DNA of 64,000 nt from the NCBI GenBank assembly GCA_963575745.1, contig CAUYUJ010019610.1, positions 62,001 through 126,000 on the forward strand, written 5' to 3'. This stretch comes from Prorocentrum cordatum (taxonomy: Eukaryota > Sar > Dinophyceae > Prorocentrales > Prorocentraceae). Below the pieces are notes generated by a model that was not told where the DNA came from, ran no database searches, and saw only the letters and a program-made list of their open reading frames with translations. Position numbers and translations under genes: made by a program. The number at the start of each line of letters is the position of its first letter. Position 1 is the stretch's first letter. Shown here in pieces: positions 39,801-48,093 of the stretch.

Positions 39801-40142
39801 GCTCGCGATGGCGCCCAGCGGCCCGGTGCCGCGCGGACCCGCGGCGGCGGTGCTGTTCACGATCGGGTCCAAAATGGCGCAGTGATCGTATTTGTAGATG
39901 CTGTCATCGTAAAGGTAGAAGAGCGTCCCACGTTCAGCGTGTCGCAGGAAAACCTCTCCTCCGTGCTGAGGCGCACCGCCTGAAGACGGGTGTGCTCCAG
40001 CTAGCGAGGGGAGGGCCAGGCTGCAGGCAAGGCGCCACATGATGGCGAGGCCTGGCGGGCGGCGCGAGCGATGAGCCGAAAGCTGCATGTCAGCACACGT
40101 CCTCAAATACCCCTGAATGCTCATGTACATTGCTACAATCAC
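36756..40142 (-). CDS. Retrotransposon polyprotein, N-terminal part: signal peptide, membrane segments, ART-like domain (copy B)
   Basis: This is the counterpart of 6477-10229. The preferred start is the ATG at 40040, which opens a signal peptide (MWRLACSLALPSLAGA). The hydrophobic segment lies near 38260-38328, the polybasic RQRRRRE near 38200-38225, and the Gly/Ala hydrophobic region near 37830-38120. The ART-like motif FWHGTRGD (His codon 37020-37022) and TYVSVHPSLAAWYA are intact. The frame is lost near 36833 by one deleted base (CGCGGGG, against CGCGAGGG in copy A). A 27-bp net insertion near 38815 is a local duplication of a segment containing CGTCCGACGCGTGGAACGAG. The protein is 160 bp downstream of, and in the same frame as, ORF2. 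Confidence 0.75.
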   Translation of the reverse strand: MIVAMYMSIQGYLRTCADMQLSAHRSRRPPGLAIMWRLACSLALPSLAGAHPSSGGAPQHGGEVFLRHAERGTLFYLYDDSIYKYDHCAILDPIVNSTAAAGPRGTGPLGAIASAWLEQHQGPCPTRCPPGTPTATTTATASTSMSPTSTPSSTTTHASQSVLSLSSTVVQHILDGAADKAQARSGGFSPAVVPRFSPTGLTTPLCARGEPEEDPAFWHLMMIRARLIPCAAAWAPGEDHQDVFWAWLEDCVPYILATLHLPQYDHFFQEDSEEKNDALRQRTAFDMCEDIWHRAGPDRQRTNRNLTRIQGSHEYPTRYFGLLLEYQGARAQLVGPEAFTAPLPPYLSRAHALLPRGLPPPDQDALAYLADAILHHPPDMQPLVEAELAAAPMEPLNLPPPAGPLAQHATCDSPRPTPNRFCSSTSRPAISGLVPRVGRYQQLSLDSFHASDDSQDDMETQDRDGTTPPGDTAQRDRDSEPHLGHTPSHSSPPNNSAQADPSAQLNDAEGATAADETSHPTASPALTSPRSGGFSPAAALAGSGRLQTSGGRTTPRTLVCRANATDSNSSAVDHWQAGIDNDPIDDASPDASGSYEAPHSAAASRRCGCLICLFVATYAIVVAMPYKDQIDGYLPTPSRDPSYRQRRRREAAAPGPSVSTTPRRTTAYNVTPALWGILKWTSAKLRDIVSGGASAVGSGLGGALKWASGKLGAIATGGVVCGLLLVGAKLLAQGAVGHVGARICARALDSSTAQWCLRCCQPSRRPRDEATYTMPRTHPDEPESQHVHSLRHPLLQEHYAAAVAAAVADVTTATTAAIVEVTAAVSRASSVTPRSTSPSPRDGPISGAAYGNPPTHEDATAQASDAEARETRERTLDSPWSIFRHADARGSSSDMDTQPPRRRARYASPARPQAPPGPGTPHPALRPPTRNLRNTIQRDPAVPVPPTSILTALYQNGFALGNSGVTTEDIKDALRLHDHPRFTHDPTLQALAPWTDIMQRPPNRLTWVLEDSGGNSGETIFPYLTWDLRQPTTDTPTVFWHGTRGDLAARLAFNGGHLLPGPRREAKGRTATNVGRTYVSVHPSLAAWYAVPPHPPYSLEDDTPRGDPSRSGCARLPNRRAVRTGTTS
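38530..38554. repeat. GGCTRRAGCC hairpin 9 (copy A: 8644-8668)
   Basis: Core GGCTGAAGCC at 38537-38546, unpaired G at 38547. The stem GCAGCGG pairs with CCACTGC with one C/A mismatch. Read as SGGFSPAA. Confidence 0.8.
39569..39591. repeat. GGCTRRAGCC hairpin 10 (copy A: 9656-9678)
   Basis: Core GGCTGAAGCC at 39575-39584, unpaired G at 39585. The stem CAGCGG pairs with CCACTG with one C/A mismatch, the same stem as hairpin 9. Read as SGGFSPAV. Confidence 0.8.
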
Positions 40143-40301
40143 GCCCCCTGCAAGACTACGGGTGTCCCTACACCAGATAGCTTGCGCGTGCTGCTGCCAA
40201 AACAGACATGAGGTGACAAGAAAGAGATACGACGCGAAGAGGGGAGAGATGCCTCTGAAGGCGCTTCCTCGGAGGGCTGAGGCGGGCTCTCTGAGGCACC
40301 T

Positions 40302-42089
40302 TCAATAGGGTTCCTGGGTGGCCCGACCCTTGTCCTTGCCTTTGTCGGCCCCTGGGGGCCCCGTCCCTGGGGTGACCTGGCCTGGCTGGTCGATCCAACC
40401 GCAGGCAGCCACGGGTTCGGCGGCCGCTGCAGCTTCCTCCTTCTTAGTTTCCAGAGTGGCCACTTGTGGCAGGTGGATGGTGCCTCCCGTGAGGTGCCCG
40501 AGGAGGGTCTGGATGTCGCCGCGCAGTGCAGCGGCGTCGGCGGTTGCCGTCTGTTGCTGGGTGACGACGGTGGCAAGCCCCCGTTCCAGCCCTGAAACGT
40601 GCTCCGTGAGTGTGGCCTGGGAGGAGAGAACGCCCGCAAGCTGCACCTGCATGTTATCCACCGTGTTGGCTAGCAGCTCGTGCTGCTGTTCCATGTGCTG
40701 GATGCGGGTCGTGGCAGCATCTGGCGGTTTAGAGGCCGATGCGAAGCGCTCGCCGAAGGTGTTGAGTTCGTGGGAGGCCACGCTGTATTCATCACCTGAT
40801 GAGAGGATCTCGACGTCGTCGACGTCGCCTGGTACTTCGGCGGCTGTGGCAGCGTCGCCTTCGGTGTGGCCCCCACCTTCTGCCGCCGCCGTGCCAAGCC
40901 AGGAGTCATGGCCACCTGATCCTGGGGCGGCCATCGGTTCAGCGGCTCCGTCCGTGCCGTGCGGGGGTGCAGAGGAGCTGCGGCCTGGGGCGCAGGGTGA
41001 CCTTGCGTGCGGCGTGGCGTCACGTTTCCCGCTGGAGGAGCGGTGGCGCTTGGCTGAAGGCTCCTCCTTGGGGATCAGGAGCGGTGCGACGCCCTTGCCT
41101 TTGGGCGTGGCAGTCATGAGGTCGTGGAGGTAGGGGCTCTGGGCCGCTTTGGTGAGGAGTGTGCCGGTGGCGGGGCTAAAGCCGCCACCACCGGCTGGCG
41201 GCGTCACAGGCTCTGTGATGGTGGTAGGCGTGACGATGGTAACGTTGTCCCGCTTCGGCACCACCTCAGCCAGCGGGGCCTCGGTGATGCTCCACGGGAT
41301 GGGGCACCCCGCGACCTGTACCGTATAGGTGAGTGGGGGCCGATGGGCGCGCACTAAGGCAAACTGGGCCGCAGTGGCTGGGTCCCAGGCGGTGTGGTAG
41401 ACCTCACAGTCCCATTTAACGGACGGGCCCGTGAGAGTCTTGGCGAGCTGGGTCAGCGTGGCGTGACGTGCCGCAATGCCAGTGATGCGGTAGCGCGTCT
41501 TGGCGAGGGTAGCCTCGCAGCCACGGATGCTGACAGCAGCAGCCTTGGCGACGTCGGACCCCCGTGGAACACGGATCCCCAGTAGGCCTGACTTGCCGTG
41601 CCTGACGACTCCCAGGGCCTTGAACTCCACCGACTTCTGGAACGCGTCTGCCATCGTGATGGGCTGGTCCTCAGGGAACCAAACAGTCTGATACTTGTCG
41701 GCGGTGGGCTCGTCTGCACCTACATTGCTGAGGTCGTAGGTGGCACCGAGTTGCCCTGATCCCGCCAGGACCTTGTCGACCGCTTGGAGACTGACGCCGA
41801 AGGTGGCAGCCAGGGACCTCTTTCCGACGCCCGATCCAAACCTGCCTAGGCTTTTGCAGGGTTCGAGGATGGTGACGGCTTTAAAGTTGCCGTGGAAGAG
41901 GGCCTTGAAGGTGTCCTGAAGCTGACTATCGAGCTCCTGGCGGCGAGCGTCTTTCTTGGACTCCCTGTGCTTTTGGTTTTGGCGCGCCTTGTCCTGTGGG
42001 GCGGAGCCCCCTCGAAAAGGGCCCTTGGCGCGTGGACCACCGTTCACGGGGGCACCTCCCGAGAACTGGTCCTCGAAGGCCTGGTGCAT
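40302..42089 (-). CDS. Retrotransposon ORF2, coiled-coil protein (copy B)
   Basis: The frame has 595 codons and is Lys/Arg/Gln-rich at the start (DKARQNQKHRESKKDARR). Residues about 100-260 hold an unrecognised folded-looking region (LGRFGSGVGKRSLAATFGVS). Residues about 455-535 form a likely coiled coil (MEQQHELLANTVDNMQVQLA, LTEHVSGLERGLATVV), as is common in ORF1-type nucleic-acid chaperones of LINEs. The start codon overlaps the end of ORF1 in the -1 frame. A hairpin of the GGCTRRAGCC family is translated as GGGGFSPATG. Probably a structural, RNA-binding partner of the element; function inferred from position and coiled coil only. Confidence 0.72.
   Translation of the reverse strand: MHQAFEDQFSGGAPVNGGPRAKGPFRGGSAPQDKARQNQKHRESKKDARRQELDSQLQDTFKALFHGNFKAVTILEPCKSLGRFGSGVGKRSLAATFGVSLQAVDKVLAGSGQLGATYDLSNVGADEPTADKYQTVWFPEDQPITMADAFQKSVEFKALGVVRHGKSGLLGIRVPRGSDVAKAAAVSIRGCEATLAKTRYRITGIAARHATLTQLAKTLTGPSVKWDCEVYHTAWDPATAAQFALVRAHRPPLTYTVQVAGCPIPWSITEAPLAEVVPKRDNVTIVTPTTITEPVTPPAGGGGFSPATGTLLTKAAQSPYLHDLMTATPKGKGVAPLLIPKEEPSAKRHRSSSGKRDATPHARSPCAPGRSSSAPPHGTDGAAEPMAAPGSGGHDSWLGTAAAEGGGHTEGDAATAAEVPGDVDDVEILSSGDEYSVASHELNTFGERFASASKPPDAATTRIQHMEQQHELLANTVDNMQVQLAGVLSSQATLTEHVSGLERGLATVVTQQQTATADAAALRGDIQTLLGHLTGGTIHLPQVATLETKKEEAAAAAEPVAACGWIDQPGQVTPGTGPPGADKGKDKGRATQEPY
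41163..41195. repeat. GGCTRRAGCC hairpin 11 (copy A: 11245-11277)
   Basis: Core GGCTAAAGCC at 41174-41183, unpaired G at 41184. The stem GCCGGTGGCGG pairs with CCACCACCGGC at ten of eleven positions, the mismatch again being C/A at the third pair. Read as GGGGFSPATG in ORF2. Confidence 0.86.
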
Positions 42090-42880
42090 GGAGGGACTGC
42101 GGCGATGGCCTCGGTCTCGTGTATGGTCGCCCGAATCCAGCAGACGTGGTCGGCAGGGTCGATGGTGGCGACGGCTACTTTTTCCGTGCAGGCGACCTCC
42201 TTGGTGCCCAGCTGGTACACGGTCACGGGGACGTGCGTGTGGACCACTTTGGGCGCCTTGGGGTGACGCTTCAGGACGGGGACGGCGAGCTCGGTACCGA
42301 CGTAGTTGTCGTTTTTTGGGCCCATGACAGCAATCGCGAGCTGACCCGTGGCTCGCTTGCCCTGCTCGAGGTGGTGTTGCAGCAGCCGTTCACCACTCTC
42401 GTAGTCGTGGAGGCTGATGCTGGGCTTGTACGTCTTGCCGTCGTCAGGTGATGTGGGTTCGGCAAGGACAGGGACCTTCCAAAAGGCAGGGTCCAAGGCG
42501 ATGAATTGGGTGTCCGCAGCCTGAAGACGTGCGGAACCCGCTGGTGGGTGTGATGTGTCACCGCCAATGCGCTTAGGCTTGCTGCGCTGGTGATGATCGA
42601 GCGTGTAGCTAATCTGGTTGGCGGCGCACATGCGGATCAGGGCGCTGCCAAGCTTCTTCGTGTTGGACTTGTGCATGTCGTACGTTGCCTGGAGCTCGTC
42701 CGCGCTCAGTTCGGCAAGCCCGTTGTATGCGGCCGTGGGGCGGTCAGACCCCGCTTGCTTGAACGCTGCGATGCAGTCCTGCTTGCGTTGAAGGAGAGAC
42801 CCTTCAGCAGCAGGGCGCGTGGGGCGGGAGCTCGGAGGCTGCTTAGAAGAGCGACGGCGCTCCGGCTTCTTGGGGGCCAT
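42044..42880 (-). CDS. Retrotransposon ORF1 (copy B)
   Basis: The frame has 278 codons and starts MAPKKPERRRSSKQPPSS, a basic N-terminus. The following region (QDCIAAFKQAGSDRPTAAYN, LSADELQATYDMHKSNTKKL, ALIRMCAANQISYTLDHH) is alpha-helix-like. The rest is mixed, with no CCHC zinc knuckle. It is the first frame of the element and sits 150 bp from the GA tract. Its 3' end overlaps ORF2 by 45 bp in another frame, so the two may be one protein in an intact element, or be coupled. I do not recognise the domain. Confidence 0.68.
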   Translation of the reverse strand: MAPKKPERRRSSKQPPSSRPTRPAAEGSLLQRKQDCIAAFKQAGSDRPTAAYNGLAELSADELQATYDMHKSNTKKLGSALIRMCAANQISYTLDHHQRSKPKRIGGDTSHPPAGSARLQAADTQFIALDPAFWKVPVLAEPTSPDDGKTYKPSISLHDYESGERLLQHHLEQGKRATGQLAIAVMGPKNDNYVGTELAVPVLKRHPKAPKVVHTHVPVTVYQLGTKEVACTEKVAVATIDPADHVCWIRATIHETEAIAAVPPCTRPSRTSSREVPP

Positions 42881-43032
42881 TGCTGCGGGCGCTCTGGTGA
42901 GGAGAGGTGACGCGAATCAGTAGGGTCCTGCTGGGGCCCCTCCGGTCTCGCGAGGCCTGGGAGTCTGACTCCGAGGCGGGGCGCTTCGCGTCGCGGCTGC
43001 GGTCTGAGTGCTGGGCACTCTCGAGCCGAGAC

Positions 43033-43319
<287 letters not shown>

Positions 43320-43323
<4 letters not shown>

Positions 43324-43956
43324 AAAAAGAAAAAGCAAAAGAAAAAAAAAAGAAAGAAAGAAAACACAGAAAGAAGAACAACAAATAAAAAATAAAACCA
43401 AACAAAAAAAACGGAAGGGGTGGGGGGGGAGGATGGGCGCGGCAGGCAGGACAGAAGGGAGGCATGAATAGAATAGACAACCGCGGCAGGGGGGCGCCCC
43501 TGCCCCTCCGACGCGGGTGGGGAAGAGCAGCCGGAACAGGATGCGGGTGACCTGCTCGGCGGCGCTCTTCGCGCAGTCGGGGCCTGCCCGCCCCCGCCAG
43601 CAGGCGCCGGAGCGGAGAGCCAGCCGAGGGCAAGTGGCAGCACCCCCCACCCCCCGCCCCCCTTCCCACCCTCACCCCGTTTACCTCCCTACCCACCCAC
43701 CCCAGTTTGTTACTACCTCCCTTTCTCCCACTCGCACCCCCACCCCTCCTCTCCATCTCTTATCTACTCCTCCCTCCTTCCCCGTCTTCCAAATCAACTC
43801 CCCGGCCAAATGCCGCCCCCCTCTCTCCCGTTCGGCTCCGTCTCCGAACGACTGGCGGCGAATGGGGGGGGCCGACGCGGGGCCGGGGGGGGCGGGGGGG
43901 GACGAGGAGGAGGAGTAGACGGGGGAAGAAAGAGTGAGCCCGAGCCCAGTCCCACC
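43320..43956. other. A-rich tail, C-rich and G-rich spacer
   Basis: An A/AAAG tract, then mixed GC-rich sequence, then CCTCCC-type repeats (43640-43800) and G runs (43865-43925). Long frames here encode only Ser/Leu/Pro runs. Confidence 0.6.
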
Positions 43957-44568
43957 TCCTGCGCAATATGGCTCGCACTGATATGTAATCAGAGAGCAAG
44001 CCCAGTCCCCGGACAACTTGGAAACGGCCGCGTCGGCCAAATTCTTCGCCCACGCAGTCGCCGTCGCCAGCGGCAGCCCATTGTTCAAACATAACTCCAA
44101 AATCTTGTTGTTCGCAGCGATGTGGGCGGGGTCGGGGCCTGTAAAATGTCGCGCATGAAGGTTTGCTCCTACATGGGCTTTCATGTGACAAATCATCTGG
44201 GACCAGCAGCCTCCAACGGAGAGAACGTGGGCAGCTCTGAACATCTTATTGATGAGGTCCGAGAATTTGAGGATAGGCGCGGCCAGGCGGTGCAAACCAT
44301 GCAGTTGGCAATGCATGGGGATACATATGATGGGCCGTTGCAAACTACAACGCAGATTCACCCAGCGCGCCCACATCCCGCGGTTACCAGCAGCCGCATC
44401 CACCACGCAGACATAAATGACCCATTGGGAGACGCCAATCCCCACAGAAACTGCCCCGCCATCACCAGGCCATAACTCTGAGGGTAGTATCCGCTTCAGA
44501 CCATCAAAGATACACTCGGAGGTAATGCGGTTCATCATCATGAGGCCCCCGATCCAGGGTTGCGGCAA
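43957..44568 (-). CDS. Hypothetical dinoflagellate protein, downstream exon
   Basis: The frame opens MPQPWIGGLMMMNRITSECI and includes FDGLKRILPSELWPGDGGAV, QWVIYVCVVDAAAGNRGMWA and PMHCQLHGLHRLAAPILKFS, then KMFRAAHVLSVGGCWSQM. Composition and a conserved-looking His/Cys block (CQLHGLHR) indicate real coding sequence. The conserved part stops near DWACSLITYQCEPYC at about 43960, where a GGTGGG-like donor is followed by low-complexity sequence; the nominal frame continues to 43681. The start codon is nominal: the exon probably begins upstream, after an intron from 44674-45072. The family is unrecognised and could be mobile-element-derived. Confidence 0.55.
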
Positions 44569-44673
44569 GCGGCCGTTCGGGGCGCGGCGGGAGGTCGAAA
44601 ATCTTGGCGGGCCAATGGGAACTGGCGGTCATGGCGGAAGCCTCTGCCTAAGCCTATAACCTAGCCCATGTAA

Positions 44674-45072
44674 TTATAACAAGTTAGCCTTAGCCCCACT
44701 ACCTGCCCCCGCGCCTGGGCACCTCCCGCAGCGCGGGCCTGCCGCAGATGGTCGACCTCCCGGATAGATCCACGCGTTTGCAACCATAATGTTTTTAATG
44801 GCGGTAGTCCTGTTGCTTCTGCCCAAAGATGCATCTTTGCTAACCGCGTCGGGCGCAATAGCGATCCGTTGCTGTGTCTCGTCGTGTTTGATTCGGGCGC
44901 TTATGAACTTTGTTGCAAATGCCGATGGGGTCAAGAGTTCTTTCAACTTTGCCTTGCGGCGCTCCTGGCACCGCCACGCAGTCGTTTCCACTGTTCGTTG
45001 GATTTGATTGGGTCTCAAATCCTGCATCTTACCCCGGACACCAAGGTTTCTTTCCCATATCAGATCGCCCAC
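44674..45072 (-). CDS. Hypothetical protein, upstream exon of the same gene
   Basis: The frame has 132 codons. The central part is helix-like and charged: MQDLRPNQIQRTVETTAWRC, ERRKAKLKELLTPSAFATKF, RIKHDETQQRIAIAPDAVSK. The last 25 residues (GGRPSAAGPRCGRCPG) look non-coding, so the exon likely ends near 44760. It lies on the same strand as, and immediately upstream of, 43957-44568, so I infer one gene. No known domain. Confidence 0.45.
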   Translation of the reverse strand: MGDLIWERNLGVRGKMQDLRPNQIQRTVETTAWRCQERRKAKLKELLTPSAFATKFISARIKHDETQQRIAIAPDAVSKDASLGRSNRTTAIKNIMVANAWIYPGGRPSAAGPRCGRCPGAGAGSGAKANLL

Positions 45073-46035
45073 GTCTGCGCACTTGTGGGGGCCCCTGCAG
45101 CGAAGAAAGCGACGTCGGCATCGTTTTCGTCGTCCCCCTGCTGGGCGGCGCCAGACGGGGCAACGCGCCGACGGGGGGGCGACGCCGCCGCTGCGGGCTC
45201 CTCCTCAACCAGGCTGCCTCTTGGCGGGAGAAGCCCGTTGCGGCGACGACGCTCGGCCCCACAACGGTTGCCCCATCTGGCGCCGACCTGGGCCGCGTCC
45301 TCCCTCGCCTCGGCGTCGGCGGCCCCTCGCCGCCGGAGGTTGGCCGCCGCGGCGCGGGCCGCGTGGATGCGGCGTCGCCCTGGCCCCGAGGCGCGGCGCG
45401 CACGCCGCGGGCGAGGGGGCGGGGGGGGGGGGGGGGGGGGCAGGAGGAGTGGAAGACAGAGGCCCCCTGCCCTCCGCACCTTCCCGCGCCCCCCCCCCCC
45501 CCCCCCCCCCGCGCCCCTCCTCGCCCCCCTCTGCCCCCTGCTCGTCCCCCGCCGACCAGCCTCCACGTCCTGCGCCCTCCCTCGACCCCTTCTTCATCTT
45601 CCCGCGTCCTCCATCCTACCACGCGCTAGGGGCCGCGCGCATGTCGCCGCCGTTCCTCCACCCGCCCGCCCTCGTTCTCTCTCCCCCCCCTGCCCCTTCC
45701 CCTCGCCCTCCCCCTCCACCCTACTGCTCTCTTACTCCCCCTCCGCTCCCCCCCCCCCTTCGTTCCCGACGCCGCGCGGCCCCCCGCCCGCCCCGCCAGG
45801 GCCGCCGCCGCGACCCTGAGCGGCCGCGGGCCTGCGCCGTCTGCCCCGCGCGGGCGCCGCGGCGCCCCCCCAGGGCCAAGGGCGGGGCGAGGCGGGGGGA
45901 TTGCAAGAGGACGGATTGGCTGGCACGTGGAATGGGAGTCGGGGGCGGGCGACATGGGAATCAGGGAGGAAGAGAGTTCGGGGAGGGGTTTACCCCCCCC
46001 CTCCCCCCCCTCCCCACTGACCTGGACGGGGCCGG
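45073..46035. other. GC-rich spacer with G and C homopolymers
   Basis: G run at 45418-45440, C run at 45488-45511 and more C runs to 45770. Many overlapping long frames on both strands are composition artefacts. Confidence 0.7.
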
Positions 46036-47040
46036 TCGCGAGGTGTCAGAGCGTCCAAGATGGCCCAAGACAGCTCCAAGAGCGAACAGGCGAGAAAACA
46101 CAAAACATTGATTTTACCTAGGTTTTGGAAGGATTTTGGCATCTTGGGGGGGCCCAAGAGGCGACTCGAGGCACTCTGGAGGGGCGGGGCTAATAAGCCC
46201 CCCCCCCCTTCTTTGATAGATCTCCTCCAAGATGGCCCAAAGAGCGCCCCGAAGGCTCCCAAGAGCGCCCCAAGAGCGCCTCAAGAGGGCCCCAAGAGAC
46301 CCCAAGAGGCCCCCAAGAAGCCTCCAAGACGTTGCCAAGAGACCCCCAAGAGGCCCCAAGAGAGTCCAAGATGACCCAAGACGGCTCCAAGAGCGAAAAG
46401 GCGAGAAAGCAACACACATTGATTTTACCTAGGTTTTGGAAGGATTTTGGCCTCTTGGGGCGCCCAAGAGGCGACTCGAGGCACTCTAGAGGGGCAGCGC
46501 TAATTGGGGAACCCCCCTTCTCTGATAGATCTCCTCCAAGATGGCCCCAAGAGCGCCTCGAAGGCTCCCAAGAGCGCCCCAAGAGCGCCCCAAGAGAGCC
46601 CCAAGAGGCCCCAAAAGGCCCCCATGAGGCCTCCAAGAGGCCCCCAAGAGACCCCCAAGAGGCCCAAGAGGCTCCCAGGACGGCTCCAAGAGCGAAAAGG
46701 CGAGAAAACAAAAAACATTCATTTTACTTAGGTTTTGGAAGGATTTTGGCCTCTTGGGGGGGCCCAAGAGGCGACCCGAGGCACTCTAGAGGGGCAGCGC
46801 TAATTGGGGACCCCCCTTTCTTTGATAGATCTCCTCCAAGATGGCCCCAAGAGCGCCTCGAAGGCTCCCAAGAGCGCCCCAAGAGCGCCCCAAGAGGGCC
46901 CCAAGAGGCCCCAAGAGGCCCCCAAGAGGCCTCCAAGAGGCCCCCAAGAGACCCCCAAGAGGCCACAAGAGGCTCCCCGAGATACGCAAGAGGCCCCCGG
47001 GACCGCCAAGAGGCCCCAAGGACGGCCCAAGAGGCCCCCA
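46036..47040. repeat. CCAAGAGG repeat array, three higher-order units of about 310 bp
   Basis: Each unit has a unique-looking head (AGGCGAGAAAACA, ATTGATTTTACCTAGGTTTT, GGAAGGATTTTGGC), a middle (GGGGCAGCGCTAATTGGGG, TTGATAGATCTCCTCCAAG), and a tail of CCAAGAGGCC decamers. Units start near 46060, 46377 and 46685. A related array in the same orientation is at 54640-55562 and a diverged one is at 50640-50960. Confidence 0.88.
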
Positions 47041-47054
47041 AGCTCGCAATTGTC

Positions 47055-47265
47055 CTCCTCCTCCTCCTCCTCCTCCTCCTCCTCCTCCTCTTTTTCTTCC
47101 TCCTCCCTCCTCCCCCCCCCCTCCTTCCTCCTCCTCCTTCTCCATTTCCTCCTTCTCGTCCTCCTCGTCCTCGCAGTCCTCCATCTCCTCCTCCTGCTAT
47201 TCCTCCTCCTCCTCCTCCTGCTCCTCCTCCTGCCCCTCCTCTTCCTCCTCCTACTCCGACGACGA
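47055..47265. repeat. (CTC)n tract
   Basis: CTC triplets with TTC interruptions at the end of the CCAAGAGG array. Confidence 0.93.
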
Positions 47266-48093
47266 CGGCTCCTCCTACATCCTCCCCCTCTTGGGGTATA
47301 TGGCGGCTCACCCCGCCCTTTGTTCTTCTGCATGCTCCCCCGCTTCCCTCATCACCTCCACCCCCCTGGGATTCATTTCTGGACGGGCTGGTGGGGGTAC
47401 GCGAAGCGTCTAGAATTTATAGAAGAGGGGGGAGGGTGCGTGATGCTGGATACGCGGCCCGCCCCGCCCGCCCCCGCCCCGCCGTCGCTGCTGCTCGCGA
47501 GCCCCGCGAGCTCGTCGGAGCTCGCGGCCGGCTCGAGCCAGAAAGGCGGCGGTCGCAGCAGGGGTGCGACGGGGGGAGGAGGATGGGGGGGGAGGAGGGG
47601 GAGGAGGAGGAGGAAGAAGAGGAGGAAGAAGAGGAGGAGGAGCGAGGAGGAAGGGGAGGAGGACAAAGATGACGGGGGCCCTCTTCCTTTCCACCGCCGC
47701 GCCCGGCGGTGGAAAGCTTCGCACTTCAACCGCCGACGTGAACCCTCGACGATGGACTTCAGTCGCCGACGTGAACCCTCGACGACTTTTCACGGCAAGT
47801 GTAGCGCACCATGCGCGCCGCAGCGGCTGCGCAAGCTCGGCTGCATGCGGCGCCCGGTCGAGCAGGCAAAGAAGCGGCACAGCACAGAAGCGCAAGGACC
47901 CCATGAAAAGCGCGGAAGGCCGCGCCTGCGAAGGGGCATTGAAGCTCTTAGGAGGGGCCAGCGAGACTCTGGAGGACTGCCTAAGAGGATTAACCCACAG
48001 CAACTGAGCCTCAAATGACAGAGGACTCCATCGGAGGACTACCTAGGCAGCTGAACCTCAAATGACGGAGCACTCTATCGGTCTTGATCTTGA
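47266..48093. other. Tail of the CCAAGAGG element and GC-rich spacer
   Basis: 47330-47415 is a unique-looking tail containing GGATTCATTTCTGGACGGGC and GCTGGTGGGG, which recurs after the second array (about 55490-55562). A GGA triplet tract is at 47570-47660, and a short tandem duplication with CGCCGACGTGAACCCTCGAC is at 47730-47785. No gene is supported. Confidence 0.6.

Larger units (their letters stand above)
26855..43032 (-). mobile_element. Giant LINE-type retrotransposon, copy B (apparently full length, about 16.2 kb)
   Basis: All open frames on the minus strand between the two GA tracts belong together: ORF1 (42880), ORF2 (42089), the long polyprotein (40142 to 28769, broken by two private one-base deletions near 36833 and 34553) and RNase H (to 27222). 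There are no long terminal repeats, and an APE endonuclease precedes the RT, so it is a non-LTR element. An RNase H after the RT occurs in I-like and R1-like clades. The size is two to three times that of usual LINEs. Eleven short hairpins are scattered through it. The element limits are inferred from the GA tracts; no target-site duplication could be told apart from the microsatellite. Confidence 0.85.

Noticed and set aside
27222-42880. Overlapping consecutive minus-strand frames that could look like a bacterial or viral operon
   Set aside because: Endonuclease, RT, CCHC and RNase H in this order identify a non-LTR retrotransposon; the overlaps come from frame breaks.
44869-46111. Long plus-strand frames rich in Pro, Arg and Gly
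   Set aside because: They run through G and C homopolymers and overlap better-supported minus-strand exons at 44674-45072.
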